From NCBI GenBank assembly GCA_036961445.1, contig JBALVO010000028.1, positions 1 to 34,800 on the forward strand: 34,800 nucleotides of DNA. The letters are read 5' to 3'. The notes below the pieces were generated by a model, which saw only the letters and a program-made list of their open reading frames with translations, did no database searches and had not been told where the DNA came from. The translations under genes were made by a program, and so were the position numbers. Below, piece by piece: positions 1 through 7,492 of this stretch (position 1 is the stretch's first letter; every line of letters starts with the position of its first letter). Origin of the DNA: JBALVO01 sp036961445. GTDB taxonomy: Bacteria; Pseudomonadota; Gammaproteobacteria; Pseudomonadales; Halieaceae.

Positions 1-144
1 ACTGGGATCAAAGCCCCGCATCCCCAACATTTTTTCGAATGTCGTCAGGTCCATTTGCATGGGCACTAAATAATCCGAATAGGCGTCGGTCACAGAAGCC
101 AGGATATCGCCAAGGGGTACGTTGTCTGCCGAGATGATTTGCAT
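1..144 (-). CDS. GNAT-type acetyltransferase, N-terminal part only
   Basis: A reading frame starts with ATG at 144 on the minus strand and runs off the left edge of the window, giving 48 codons. It opens MQIISADNVPLGDIL and continues with AYSDYLVPMQMDL and then FEKMLGMRGFD. The pattern of aromatic, acidic, tyrosine, VPM and a following FEKML helix is typical of the first strand and helix of GNAT N-acetyltransferases, which move an acetyl group from acetyl-CoA to an amine. The acetyl-CoA binding motif would lie outside the window, so the assignment rests on the N-terminus alone. A GGAGAGG ribosome binding site lies about nine bases upstream of the start. An IS6-like remnant sits directly upstream, at 182-319, between this gene and the next one. 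The substrate cannot be inferred. Confidence 0.6.
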   Translation of the reverse strand, partial: MQIISADNVPLGDILASVTDAYSDYLVPMQMDLTTFEKMLGMRGFDPS

Positions 145-181
145 TTTAGGGATCCTCTCCCATAGATTGGACCTATCAATG

Positions 182-319
182 GGCACTGCCAAGTAAACTT
201 TCCGAAATTGCTAGAATCCGCGTACGAATACCTACAAACGCCACCGATTCCCAGCAGATATCATCAGCTATGCCGTCTGCCTCTACTATCGCCTCAATCT
301 GAGCCCCGGCTACATCGCT
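182..319 (+). mobile_element. IS6-like remnant, copy 1 (left end only)
   Basis: The left terminus GGCACTGCCAAGTAAACTT is followed by the conserved sub-terminal sequence and by the start of an IS6-type transposase reading NTYKRHRFPADIISYAV. The initiation codon has changed from ATG to ACG. Similarity stops near 319 after the region corresponding to NLSHRDI. It belongs to the short-left-end subtype, which lacks the AGCCTGCCCC insert. The stop codon of the neighbouring minus-strand gene (310-312) lies inside this remnant. Confidence 0.75.
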
Positions 320-852
320 CCCCGCGCCTGCTCCAACCACTCACCAGACTTCTCAACAACTCCACTCCAAACTTCCCCCGCATCAGGCAACTGCGGATCA
401 CAGACACTGTGCATTGCGTCATCCGACGTCTCATCGGCCATGCCTAATTCGGAATAGAGCTGATCCAACTCAGTAATCGTTTCACAAGCCGCATACAGCT
501 CATACCCCGTATCAGCAATCAGCACAGCCACGCCAATAAAGGGAATCGCTTCAGCGGGAATCGCAGCAATACTCTTTGCCGCAACTCGCTTGGTTCTGCT
601 GACGAGTCGGGTGCCGAATTTTCTGGTAGCTGCCTTGCGTTTTATGGCTGAAGTTTGGTGTTTCTTGATAGCCTTGTCCTGGGAGGTGAGTTTGGACTGC
701 ATCATGCTGGAGACAGTGCGAACTCCTAGCGCAGTTCCCATCAGTCCTGATAATGCGGCATTGAAGGCTGTGTTGGTGAGTGTGAGGATATTGGTGGCGA
801 TTAGTGCCATAAAGCTGGCGGTGAGTAGTAGTCGTTTTGTCCAGGTGATCAT
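310..852 (-). CDS. Small predicted membrane protein of unknown function
   Basis: This 180-residue protein is not one I recognise. Residues about 7-27 (LLLTASFMALIATNILTL) form a hydrophobic N-terminal segment, either a signal anchor or an uncleaved signal. A strongly basic middle part (about 50-95, many K and R, including KRKAATRKFGTRLVSRTKR) follows. A second hydrophobic stretch at about 97-122 contains IPFIGVAVLIADTGYELYAAC. The C-terminal 50 residues are acidic and contain one further cysteine. The likely location is the inner membrane. A GGAG sequence lies about nine bases before the ATG. The last codons and the stop lie within the IS6-like remnant copy 1, so the present C-terminus (RGAM) may have been supplied by the insertion and the original protein may have been longer. 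Confidence 0.65.
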   Translation of the reverse strand: MITWTKRLLLTASFMALIATNILTLTNTAFNAALSGLMGTALGVRTVSSMMQSKLTSQDKAIKKHQTSAIKRKAATRKFGTRLVSRTKRVAAKSIAAIPAEAIPFIGVAVLIADTGYELYAACETITELDQLYSELGMADETSDDAMHSVCDPQLPDAGEVWSGVVEKSGEWLEQARGAM

Positions 853-956
853 TCTAAAAGTCTCCGCAGTGTTGACGATTCATGCGGGGGAAAGTGTAAC
901 CTATGTGCCCAGAATAGTCGGGTGGCGTAGCGGTCTATAAGTGTCTGAAATATGTA

Positions 957-1225
957 AAAAATGCTGCCCCCAGTCAGATTTAAACTGACCGTCACCCGCT
1001 TATGTGTCGGATGCTCTCAAATCCATTTGTGCAGCAAGGCGAAGAAAGCTAACGGGATTTTCTAATGTGATGGGGCAGGGTGAGCTAAGCCGAGCCTATG
1101 CCGAGCTGGATTGCAGTAAGTTGAAGAATTGTAGCAGCTTGCCAAAACCGAACTCCGAGCTTGGGCCGAACTGAACTTGCTGATTCTGATCAACGAATTA
1201 GCAATTCGCCAACCACAGGTTGACC
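957..1225 (-). repeat. Diverged direct repeat A with tRNA 3'-half-like sequence
   Basis: The 438 bases between the flanking genes hold no credible gene. Read on the minus strand, 957-1022 resembles the 3' part of a tRNA: AGAGC, an anticodon-like arm TCCGA-CACATAA-GCGGG, a perfect five-pair T arm GTCAG-TTTAAAT-CTGAC, then TGGGGGCAGCA. The plus-strand sequence from about 1040 to 1225 (CCGAGCCTATGCCGA, TAAGTTGAAG, CAGCTT and CAAAACCGAA) matches 4360-4510 with the same order of blocks. The 5' half of a tRNA is not visible, so this is not a functional tRNA gene. Confidence 0.5.
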
Positions 1226-1290
1226 TGATCGTCGGGTTGAAACTAACTTATTGATTCTTGAGAATAATTAGTAATTCGCCACGCAGAGGT

Positions 1291-1605
1291 CTAATTCAAA
1301 GATGAAAAATGCTTCGCAAGGTCAGCAATTTCAGCGTCCGTTAAACCAGCCGCCATGGGGGTCATCATTGCCGCGCTGGCACCTGTTCGCTTCTTGTCAC
1401 GGTACGCGGTAAGCGTTTGCTTTAGATACTCTTCCTTTTGACCCGCCAGGTTGGGCATAGTCGATGTAATCGAGATACCATCTGCGCCATGACAACCGGC
1501 GCACTCCCGTAGTTTGTTTTCCAGAGGCGTGGTATCGCTGGCAAAGGCCAGTGGGAGCGCAAGTATACTCGCCAGTGCGCAGATCGTAGTTGTCTTAACA
1601 TGCAT
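1291..1605 (-). CDS. Small periplasmic class I cytochrome c (c553-like)
   Basis: The 104-residue protein has an N-terminal signal peptide (MHVKTTTICALASILALPLA, cleavage near FAS) and one heme-binding motif CAGCH at residues 35-39, followed by GADG. A methionine in MTPMAAGLTD (about 81-84) is the likely second axial heme ligand, as in c553 and c5-type cytochromes. It should carry electrons in the periplasm. The start at 1605 has GGAG seven bases upstream and lies only 15 bases after the stop of the PQQ dehydrogenase gene, so the two are almost certainly one transcript. The simplest role, by inference, is accepting electrons from that dehydrogenase and passing them to a terminal oxidase. Length and motif order are normal for the family. 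Confidence 0.9.
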   Translation of the reverse strand: MHVKTTTICALASILALPLAFASDTTPLENKLRECAGCHGADGISITSTMPNLAGQKEEYLKQTLTAYRDKKRTGASAAMMTPMAAGLTDAEIADLAKHFSSLN

Positions 1606-1620
1606 GAAACTACTCCAGTG

Positions 1621-3840
1621 TTAACTCGCGATATTTAGCAAGCTGGGAAATTTGTCAACTATTTTAAAGATTCCATAGAAAAACCAGTACTGGATTTTTT
1701 GCCAGATAGATTTTTCTTCCGGTTTGTCGCCCATTTCGTTCACTGAGACTTGTTGCATATCCAAAAAAGCTCGCAAGGCCTGGATGTCCTCCAAATTTTC
1801 CGTCTCAAAAAACCCCACCATACCTTCATGTTCAAGCACGCCGCCACCAACCACACCCGAAAATATTGCCTGGGTCTCCGGGCTGCGATAACGCAGATCT
1901 GGCACGGCATTACTGGCGGCAGCATTAGTGCCATGGCAACCAACGCAATGGTGCATAAAAACCTCATAACCCCTGGCAATTACTTTCGGGTCGGTGTTGC
2001 GCTCGGCGATAAGGGGCACGGGTGCCCTGCCCACAGTATCCACCGGTCGCTCGGGCAGTCCTTTGCCATTCAATTTGAAGACCATCAGTCGATTAGTATT
2101 CTTCCCTGTTGTTTGGTATGGCCTCCCGAAGGCAAGTTGGAGCGCACCGCCGCCTCCCTGGGTGATGGCAATATACTGCTCGCCATCGATTTCATAACTC
2201 ATAGCCGCTGCGACAATAGGCCCATCCGTTTGGTGTTGCCAAAGCTTATTGCCATTGCCTGCGTTATAAGCGACAAACTCCCCCTGGAAATTTCCTTGAA
2301 AAACAAGATTGCCGGCAGTCGCGAGCACGCCGCCATTGGATGCAGAAGGTAACCTCACAGACCAGACCTCTTTCTGCTCAACCGGATCCCATGCCACCAA
2401 CCTGCCATAGAGCAACGCATCAAGAACTGCCTCCCACATGACCCAGTTGGAAGTGCTGGGAAGAGCGGAATCGTCCGTGCCTGTGTTCCAGCGATGCAGG
2501 GTATACTCAAACGGATCCTTCTTCTTGTAGGGCACGGGGATATGTTGAACAGGGATATAGGTCAATCGCGTGTCTGGACTGTATGCCATTGGTTGCCAAT
2601 TGTGCGCGCCGATCGGGCCAGGCATGAGTATGGTGCCATTTTCGTAGTTCTGGTAACTGGCAATATCAGTTTCAACTGGCCGATTGGTTTTGTAATCCCA
2701 GTGGGTTGCCCAGTTAATACTGGCGTAGGGTTCGGCAGAGATCAGCTCGCCTGTGTGTCTGTCAAGAACGAAGTAGAAGCCGTTTTTCGGCGCCTGCATG
2801 ATCACGTCACGCGGTATTCCGTCGATCTCCAGTTCGGCCAATACCAGTTGTTGAGCACCGGTATAATCCCAGTTATCGTTTGGCGTAACCTGGAAGTGCC
2901 ACACGTATTCCCCAGTGTCTGGCCTGACGGCAACGATGCTGTTCAGGAACAGTTCGTCACCACCTCCGGGGTTCCTTAGCTCGCGGTTCCAGGGCGTACC
3001 GTTGCCAATTGCAACGTATAACAAGTCCAGTTCCGGGTCATAAACCGTGCCGTCCCAGACGGTTCCGCCACCGCCGGTTTTCTTCCATAGTTCGCCGGTC
3101 CAGGTTGTTAGTGCCATTTCCAATTCCGGCTGTTCCTGAGGCCCCAGTAAGGGATCCCTTGGAACCGTATAAAAACGCCATACCTTTTCCCCGGTGATGG
3201 CGTCATAAGCGGTGAAGAATCCGCGCACACCATATTCACCACCGGAGGACCCAACGATCACCTTGCCCTTTATCACGCGAGCGGGGCCGGTAATTGAGTA
3301 CTGGGAGTTTTTACCTGCGGGGGTCACTTGCACCTCCCACAGCAGCTCTCCAGTGCCGGTATTTAGGGCGAGCAGGCGCCCATCCAGCGTTGCCATAAAA
3401 ATTCGGGTAACACCATCGTCACCCACCCACAAACCAGGTCCACGGTTAACGGGGCCACAGCACATATTGATCAGGTTGGCTCGATCACTGCTGCTGTCGT
3501 AGTTCCAAAGCTCATTGCCTGTTTTTGCATCGAAGGCATAGAGATAACCCCAAGGCAAGGTAACGTAGAGTTTCCCGTCATGTACAAGTGGAGTGCTTTC
3601 CATAGCCCGGTTAGTGGGAAATTCAGCTTCCCATTCCAGCTTCAGCTGGCTAAGGTTCTGGTCATTGATTTGTATTAGGGGGCTAAATCGTTGTTCCCGA
3701 TAGTCCTTGCCGATACTCAGCCATTCCTGGTCGGAGTTTTTGACATTAGCTACCAGGGCATCAGTTTTATTGGCTGCGCCAGAGCTGGATACACATAAAA
3801 GAATTAGGGCGGTAGCAATTCGAACGCAAGTGCTTGGCAT
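1621..3840 (-). CDS. PQQ-dependent quinohemoprotein alcohol dehydrogenase
   Basis: This 739-residue periplasmic dehydrogenase oxidises an alcohol or similar substrate with pyrroloquinoline quinone and passes electrons through a fused cytochrome. A signal peptide occupies about residues 1-22. Repeated beta-propeller motifs of the type DAKTGNELWNYD, TGTGELLWEV, TGEKVWRF and NGNKLWQHQ run from about 95 to 580. Neighbouring cysteines 127-128 (NMCCGP) match the disulfide ring seen at the PQQ site of this family. PNDNWDYTG at 320-328 carries the expected catalytic aspartate (about 325). The C-terminal cytochrome c domain has CVGCH at 632-636, with Met674 a plausible axial ligand. This is the type II quinohemoprotein layout. 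An unusual tail at 700-739 (with SIWQKIQYWFFYGIF) looks amphipathic and could bind membrane. The cytochrome c gene follows in the same transcript. No PQQ synthesis genes are in the window. Confidence 0.92.
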   Translation of the reverse strand: MPSTCVRIATALILLCVSSSGAANKTDALVANVKNSDQEWLSIGKDYREQRFSPLIQINDQNLSQLKLEWEAEFPTNRAMESTPLVHDGKLYVTLPWGYLYAFDAKTGNELWNYDSSSDRANLINMCCGPVNRGPGLWVGDDGVTRIFMATLDGRLLALNTGTGELLWEVQVTPAGKNSQYSITGPARVIKGKVIVGSSGGEYGVRGFFTAYDAITGEKVWRFYTVPRDPLLGPQEQPELEMALTTWTGELWKKTGGGGTVWDGTVYDPELDLLYVAIGNGTPWNRELRNPGGGDELFLNSIVAVRPDTGEYVWHFQVTPNDNWDYTGAQQLVLAELEIDGIPRDVIMQAPKNGFYFVLDRHTGELISAEPYASINWATHWDYKTNRPVETDIASYQNYENGTILMPGPIGAHNWQPMAYSPDTRLTYIPVQHIPVPYKKKDPFEYTLHRWNTGTDDSALPSTSNWVMWEAVLDALLYGRLVAWDPVEQKEVWSVRLPSASNGGVLATAGNLVFQGNFQGEFVAYNAGNGNKLWQHQTDGPIVAAAMSYEIDGEQYIAITQGGGGALQLAFGRPYQTTGKNTNRLMVFKLNGKGLPERPVDTVGRAPVPLIAERNTDPKVIARGYEVFMHHCVGCHGTNAAASNAVPDLRYRSPETQAIFSGVVGGGVLEHEGMVGFFETENLEDIQALRAFLDMQQVSVNEMGDKPEEKSIWQKIQYWFFYGIFKIVDKFPSLLNIAS

Positions 3841-3989
3841 ATTTATACTTCATCCGTTTTATTGGTAACGTACAGCACTCCAAGCATAATTCAAGTATAG
3901 GAAATATAAACGGTATGTTGCGAGCGGATTTTCTTCTCTGGCTGGTACTGACAAATAAAGTCGCCAAAGTTGGTATTATCAGGCAATGA

Positions 3990-4166
3990 GATGTTGCCAA
4001 GTATACTGCCGGAAATTGGTGGAATCGATGGATGAATACTTACAAACGCCACAGATTTCCACCCGATATCATTAGTTATGCCGTCCGGCTCTGTTATCGC
4101 TTCAATCTGAGGTGCGTGGTATTAGCCAACGGGACATCGAAAATTTTCTTGCTGAATTGGCAGCCA
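3990..4166 (+). mobile_element. IS6-like remnant, copy 2 (left end, interrupted)
   Basis: After a degraded left end (GATGTTGCCAAGTATACTG) the transposase start is recognisable from ATG at 4032: MNTYKRHRFPPDIISYAV, then RLCYRFNL. The next block, corresponding to SHRDIEDLLAE, is displaced by an insertion of about 15 bases (GAGGTGCGTGGTATT) that breaks the frame. It continues as CAACGGGACATCGAAAATTT and is lost near 4166. Another left-type terminus (GGTACTGACAAATAAAG) starts at 3943, suggesting two events at this spot. Confidence 0.72.
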
Positions 4167-4193
4167 AGTTCCAATACACCTACCGACTCCAAT

Positions 4194-4236
4194 CTATAAA
4201 TCACTACCCATAGTCGGATGCTCTTACGATTTATAG
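4194..4236. repeat. Perfect 9-bp inverted repeat with tRNA-like loop
   Basis: CTATAAATC at 4194-4202 is exactly inverted as GATTTATAG at 4228-4236. The loop contains GTCGGATGCTCT, the same twelve bases found in the tRNA-like part of repeat A (about 1006-1017). It may be a degraded tRNA-like hairpin, but there is no clear T arm, so this is only a description of the structure. Confidence 0.35.
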
Positions 4237-4257
4237 GTATATGAAAACTATAGAAAA

Positions 4258-4510
4258 TGGTGGGCTCAGAAGGGTTTGAATCCGCACGCGGCCCGCTTAG
4301 ACAACTCGATTATGAGTCGGATAGTGTGTGGGGAGATTGGCTAGTAACTGGAAGAAACATCGGGGTTTTGCTGATGGAGTAAGGCAGGCTGATCGAAACC
4401 GAGCGTATGCCGAAATTGGTGGGGGGCAATACCGAGCTGGGTGGCATTAAGTTGAAGCAGGGTAACAGCTTTTCAAAACTGAATTTCGAGCTGGGCCCAA
4501 ACCGAGCTTC
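4258..4510 (-). repeat. Diverged direct repeat B with tRNA 3'-half-like sequence
   Basis: On the minus strand this contains TCCGA-CTCATAA-TCGAG, which reads as an anticodon arm with a normal seven-base loop and CAT anticodon. A long variable region follows, then a degraded T arm (GGATTCAAACCC) and a terminal GAGCCCACCA. The part at 4360-4510 matches repeat A in block order: CCGAGCGTATGCCGA, TAAGTTGAAG, ACAGCTT, CAAAACTGAA, GAGCTGGGCC. Repeat B has about 25 extra bases in the middle. With repeat A it brackets the PQQ dehydrogenase operon. A 136-codon open frame on the minus strand here (4310-4720) has no recognisable domain and is probably not a gene. Confidence 0.5.
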
Positions 4511-4700
4511 ACGGAGTGACGGGTTGATTTGCGCTTTCCAGGTGGTGGTTGGTGCCGCCTTTATAGAAAACCCTAAAAAATTCACGGGCAGATATATTGT
4601 TCGATCTCGTGCAAAAGGGGAAATACCCCCTCCGCTCACTGGGGTAAAAAACTCAAGATCAACCCGTCGTACTCGACACTGGTGATGTGGTGTTTGAGAA

Positions 4701-5327
4701 TCAGAATAACTCGACCTCACCGCGGGGACATTTGATTAGGGCGTAGAGCCCAAACTTGGAATCCTCAACTGCGCATGCTTCGATGGATAATGCTTTCAGC
4801 GTGCCGTTGATAATTTCTGGGTCTGGGTGTCGAATTTCAAATCGCTTGAGTTCGGCACCCTCCGGACATTCCGATGCTGGATGTGTGGATGAACCCCAGT
4901 CAATAAAGAAGGGAAGAGCAGGCTCTTCTCCGAATGAAGTAAGAAACGCCAACTCCCAGTCGAGCCGGTTCCCTTGTTCGGTAACTCGCGACATAGGAAT
5001 AACATCACTCAACTTCATCCCCAGCGATTTCATCTGCTGCACGAAAGTTGTGAGCCCTTCTCGGCCAATGCACCAGTGAACCAGCTTTCCCTGTCCGATA
5101 GTGTCGATTCCGAAGATACGAGTACCTTGAAACTCGCTCTGCTCGGGATCCGGGCCAATAATCTCTAAATAGCACTTTGGCCCAAGTGCTAGCAAAGCAT
5201 TACGGGTTCCCATTCCGGGATGACTGCCACCAGGGACTGTTGAGAGACCAAGGAGAGCCTCTATCCTGTCTATGCCTTTTTGTAGGTCATTCGTGGCGAA
5301 TACTAGATGGTCGATCGAGTCATCCAT
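4701..5327 (-). CDS. Glyoxalase/VOC-fold protein (Glyoxalase_3-like)
   Basis: The 208-residue protein begins MDDSIDHLVFATNDLQKG, the standard first strand and helix of the vicinal oxygen chelate fold with its metal-ligand histidine (IDHLVF). GGSHPGMGTRNALLALG and CYLEIIGPDP follow, which is the pattern of the Glyoxalase_3 family (one chain holding two half modules). A second half is seen around LFFIDWG-type sequence (FFIDWGSSTHPA) and ends with the glutamate-containing strand EVELF. The family contains cytoplasmic lyases, dioxygenases and binding proteins, so the reaction is unknown. A longer frame with GTG at 5369 exists, but the ATG at 5327 fits the family's N-terminus and I prefer it; AGAGG is present but very close to it. 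The gene stands alone, between repeat B and IS6-like copy 3. Confidence 0.8.
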   Translation of the reverse strand: MDDSIDHLVFATNDLQKGIDRIEALLGLSTVPGGSHPGMGTRNALLALGPKCYLEIIGPDPEQSEFQGTRIFGIDTIGQGKLVHWCIGREGLTTFVQQMKSLGMKLSDVIPMSRVTEQGNRLDWELAFLTSFGEEPALPFFIDWGSSTHPASECPEGAELKRFEIRHPDPEIINGTLKALSIEACAVEDSKFGLYALIKCPRGEVELF

Positions 5328-5380
5328 ACCTCTGCGTTCCTGCGAGCATGATGAATGCAAATCTAGCACAGTTTCAGGAG

Positions 5381-6183
5381 GGGATTGCCAAGTTAACAGC
5401 CCATAATTGGTAGAATCAGCGAATGAATACCTGCAAGCACCATCGATTCCCGCCAGATATAATTTCGCATGCTGTCTGGCTGTACTATCGCTTTAATCTC
5501 AGCCACAGAGATATCGAAGACCTCTTGGCCGAGCGAGGTATCACTGCCGGCCGAGAAGCGATCCGCCTTTGGTGCGTCAAATTCATAGCCATTTATACCC
5601 GCCGCTTGAAGCGAAAACACGAGGCTACGGCGATACCTTCAGATGTCTCGGTCATCATGATTCAGAAACAAGTCCTGCCGTGCATTTAAAGCCTATATTC
5701 TGTCTCTAGGAGAGGCCCTAAATGTAGAATTAAAACCTCTGGGTATTGACGTAACGGTATTGTCTCCGGGGTTAACCGATACGGCTATGCCGCAGAATAT
5801 GGCTATCGATTTTGATAAAATGCCGATTCCCACCCATCAGCCAAACGTGGTTGCCAGAATAGGTTTAAAAGCCCTAGGGAAAAAAGCTACGGTAGTGCCA
5901 GGTTTCATCAATAAATTTTATGCGTGGCAAAACCGTCTGATTCCTCGTTCATGGCCAGTAAAACTGTTTGGTTTGCTAATTCAACGGGCGACGTCAGGAA
6001 AAGACACTAAAGCAATGTTGCACACTCAAGCTTAATAGTAAGCGCAGTTTCGATACTGACGAGTTAACTTGTCAGTACTCTATCGGGACCTGAGGGTCAG
6101 TGGGTTCGCTGAGTGGAGCAGGCCAGTTGCCTGAGACCTGGAATGCGCTTGGTCGGTGCTCCATACGTTAATTTGTCAAAACC
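5381..6183 (+). mobile_element. IS6-like element copy 3, enclosing an SDR gene fragment
   Basis: The left end is GGGATTGCCAAGTTAACAG at 5381. ATG at 5423 starts a transposase fragment: PPDIISHAVWLYYRFNLS, HRDIEDLLAERGIT, IRLWCVKF and IYTRRLKRKH, about 67 residues of the IS6 N-terminal helix-turn-helix region. A one-base frame change follows, and RGYGDTF is read in the next frame. Then the IS sequence stops and an SDR gene fragment (5676-6035) follows. A right-type end GAGTTAACTTGTCAGTAC lies at 6061. Beyond it a transposase C-terminal remnant (LRVSGFAEWSRPVA and stop, ending near 6133) leads to a second right-type end GTTAATTTGTCAAAACC at about 6167. Total span is about 0.8 kb, the size expected for a whole IS6 element, but the catalytic core is missing. 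Confidence 0.75.
5676..6035 (+). pseudogene. 3' fragment of a short-chain dehydrogenase gene
   Basis: An open frame of about 119 codons reads RAFKAYILSLGEALNVELKP, then GIDVTVLSPGLTDTAMPQNM, and ends IQRATSGKDTKAMLHTQA before TAA at 6033. In SDRs the block Y-x-x-x-K-A is followed by the helix LSLGEAL..EL and by GIxVTVLSPGLTxT, so the fragment starts exactly at the catalytic motif; its tyrosine position now reads cysteine (CRAFK). The Rossmann half, including the cofactor-binding glycine motif, is absent. A TGA is present a few codons upstream in this frame, so no N-terminal coding joins it. The fragment is more AT-rich than its surroundings and lies inside IS6-like copy 3, which suggests capture or a deletion that fused the element to an SDR gene. 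It should have no enzyme activity. Confidence 0.8.
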
Positions 6184-6223
6184 TGTCAGAATCTCTGCAG
6201 GAGCTGGTCACTTTTGTTCCAGC

Positions 6224-6973
6224 CTAGCGTGTACCATTGAGGCTCCAGTCGTACTTGCGGTAGCTGATTTTAAACGCTTTTCGCTCCAGCAGATTTGCCA
6301 CTTTCTCGTTGTTGGTCATGGGCGCCAAGTAGGCTTGTAACGAGCCAGCGGCTTCTACGAAATCCTCTTCAAACCACTTGAAGATGCTGGACAGCTCTGC
6401 GCGGCCGCTGGTCGCGTTGAACTGGTTGCGTTCCGGATCGTTGATGAAATTAATCGCGGCCGCTTCAAGTTGCTGATCCAGCTGTTTCAGATTGTAAGCC
6501 TCGCGCTGCAGAATCGGACAGGATTTGCTTGCGCAGACAATCGCGAAGTGAATACGCGGTTCCTTCAGCGGCCGAATCAGCTCGTGCTCCAATGTATGCA
6601 GGGTGATGCGCTCGCCCGCCACGAGGTATTTGTTGCGCTTGAAGTACACGTGGCGCCCCAGCAGGCTGCCGGGCGAACTGCCATCTAGTATGCCGCGCGC
6701 CGCAAGGATGTTGTAGGCGTTGATGAAGAACACAAGCTGCTGTTGCCGATTCATCTTGCCCGTGTCAGTGGTGCCGATCTGCTCGACAAGTGCATCAAAA
6801 CTCAGGTTTTGCTCCCATTGGGTGTAGTCCACGTCACCGTCGTGGGTGACCGCATTAGCAAGCAGTGTGTTCCAGGTTTTGAGATCGAGCTCGGCCGCCG
6901 CAGGAAACGGCATTAGCAACAAGGCCATGAGCAGTATGCTCTGTACACTAAGTCGAAATGATGATCTGGACAT
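6224..6973 (-). CDS. DUF547 family secreted protein
   Basis: The 249-residue protein has a clear signal peptide (residues about 8-28, VQSILLMALLLMPFPAAAE). The DUF547 domain follows: QLVFFINAYNILAARGIL, a YFKRNKYLVAGERITLHTLE block, RPLKEPRIHFAIVCASKSCP, and a closing FKWFEEDF. The conserved pattern of asparagine-alanine-tyrosine-asparagine, histidine, and CASKSCP with cysteines spaced by four is characteristic of the family, which is common in marine Gammaproteobacteria and has no established biochemical function. I chose ATG at 6973 because it places the signal peptide at the N-terminus; the upstream ORF extension (to 7039) overlaps the divergent gene. It is divergent to the DUF1499 gene, with 51 bases between the starts, which suggests a shared control region. 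The stop is 40 bases from the right end of IS6-like copy 3. Confidence 0.88.
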   Translation of the reverse strand: MSRSSFRLSVQSILLMALLLMPFPAAAELDLKTWNTLLANAVTHDGDVDYTQWEQNLSFDALVEQIGTTDTGKMNRQQQLVFFINAYNILAARGILDGSSPGSLLGRHVYFKRNKYLVAGERITLHTLEHELIRPLKEPRIHFAIVCASKSCPILQREAYNLKQLDQQLEAAAINFINDPERNQFNATSGRAELSSIFKWFEEDFVEAAGSLQAYLAPMTNNEKVANLLERKAFKISYRKYDWSLNGTR

Positions 6974-7024
6974 AATTGTTACTCGCGGATAGCACTCTGG
7001 AGAGGAAAGCGATAGAGTAATTCC

Positions 7025-7468
7025 ATGAAAATACAGCATCTTTGTACCCCTTTGATAGCAATTTTCCTGTTTGGTTGCACCAGTGCGCCAGAAAAACCCG
7101 GCGCCGATGCGGTGCTGCCTCCCTGTGGGGTACTACCTAACTGTGTCAACAGCCACAGTGGCAAAGGCGGGAGTGCTATTGCACCCCTGCGCGCCACGGC
7201 TGAGCAGTGGCAAGAGCTCAAGCGATGGTTGGCTACGCAGGACAACTGGGCCATTAACGTGGAAGAGGCCGACTTCGTGCAAGCTGTCGTCAAGACGCCG
7301 ATGATGCGGTTTAGAGATGACGTGCAGCTGCTGTACAACCCGCAGACTGGTGTGATCCAGGTGCGCTCGTCTTCTCGGCTCGGGATCAGCGATATGGGCA
7401 CCAACCGCAGGCGTGTAGAGAGTCTGCGGGCTCACCTTGCGGTCAAAGCTGCCGTGGGCACTCCCTGA
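7025..7468 (+). CDS. DUF1499 family lipoprotein
   Basis: The 147-residue protein starts with a lipoprotein signal, LIAIFLFGC with Cys18 as the lipid-bearing residue, followed by TSAPEKPG. The DUF1499 domain follows: LPPCGVLPNCVNSHSG with paired cysteines, a central WAINVEEADFVQAVV, MMRFRDDVQLLY, and the signature VRSSSRLGISDMGTNRRRVE. In this family the RSxSRxGxSDxGxNRxRVE block is the best conserved part; the molecular function is unknown. It should be anchored in the membrane facing the periplasm. It is divergent to the DUF547 gene and faces the Lon N-domain gene (7493) convergently, with 24 bases between the stops. The start ATG at 7025 fits the signal; the ribosome binding site is weak. 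Confidence 0.85.
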   Translation: MKIQHLCTPLIAIFLFGCTSAPEKPGADAVLPPCGVLPNCVNSHSGKGGSAIAPLRATAEQWQELKRWLATQDNWAINVEEADFVQAVVKTPMMRFRDDVQLLYNPQTGVIQVRSSSRLGISDMGTNRRRVESLRAHLAVKAAVGTP

Positions 7469-7492
7469 TTCTGTCTGTGTCCCAAGCCGCGT

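Noticed and set aside
4310..4720. 136-codon minus-strand frame over repeat B
   Set aside because: It overlaps the tRNA-like repeat and the 3' end of the glyoxalase gene, has no recognisable domain and rests on a sequence that is repeated as non-coding DNA at 957-1225.
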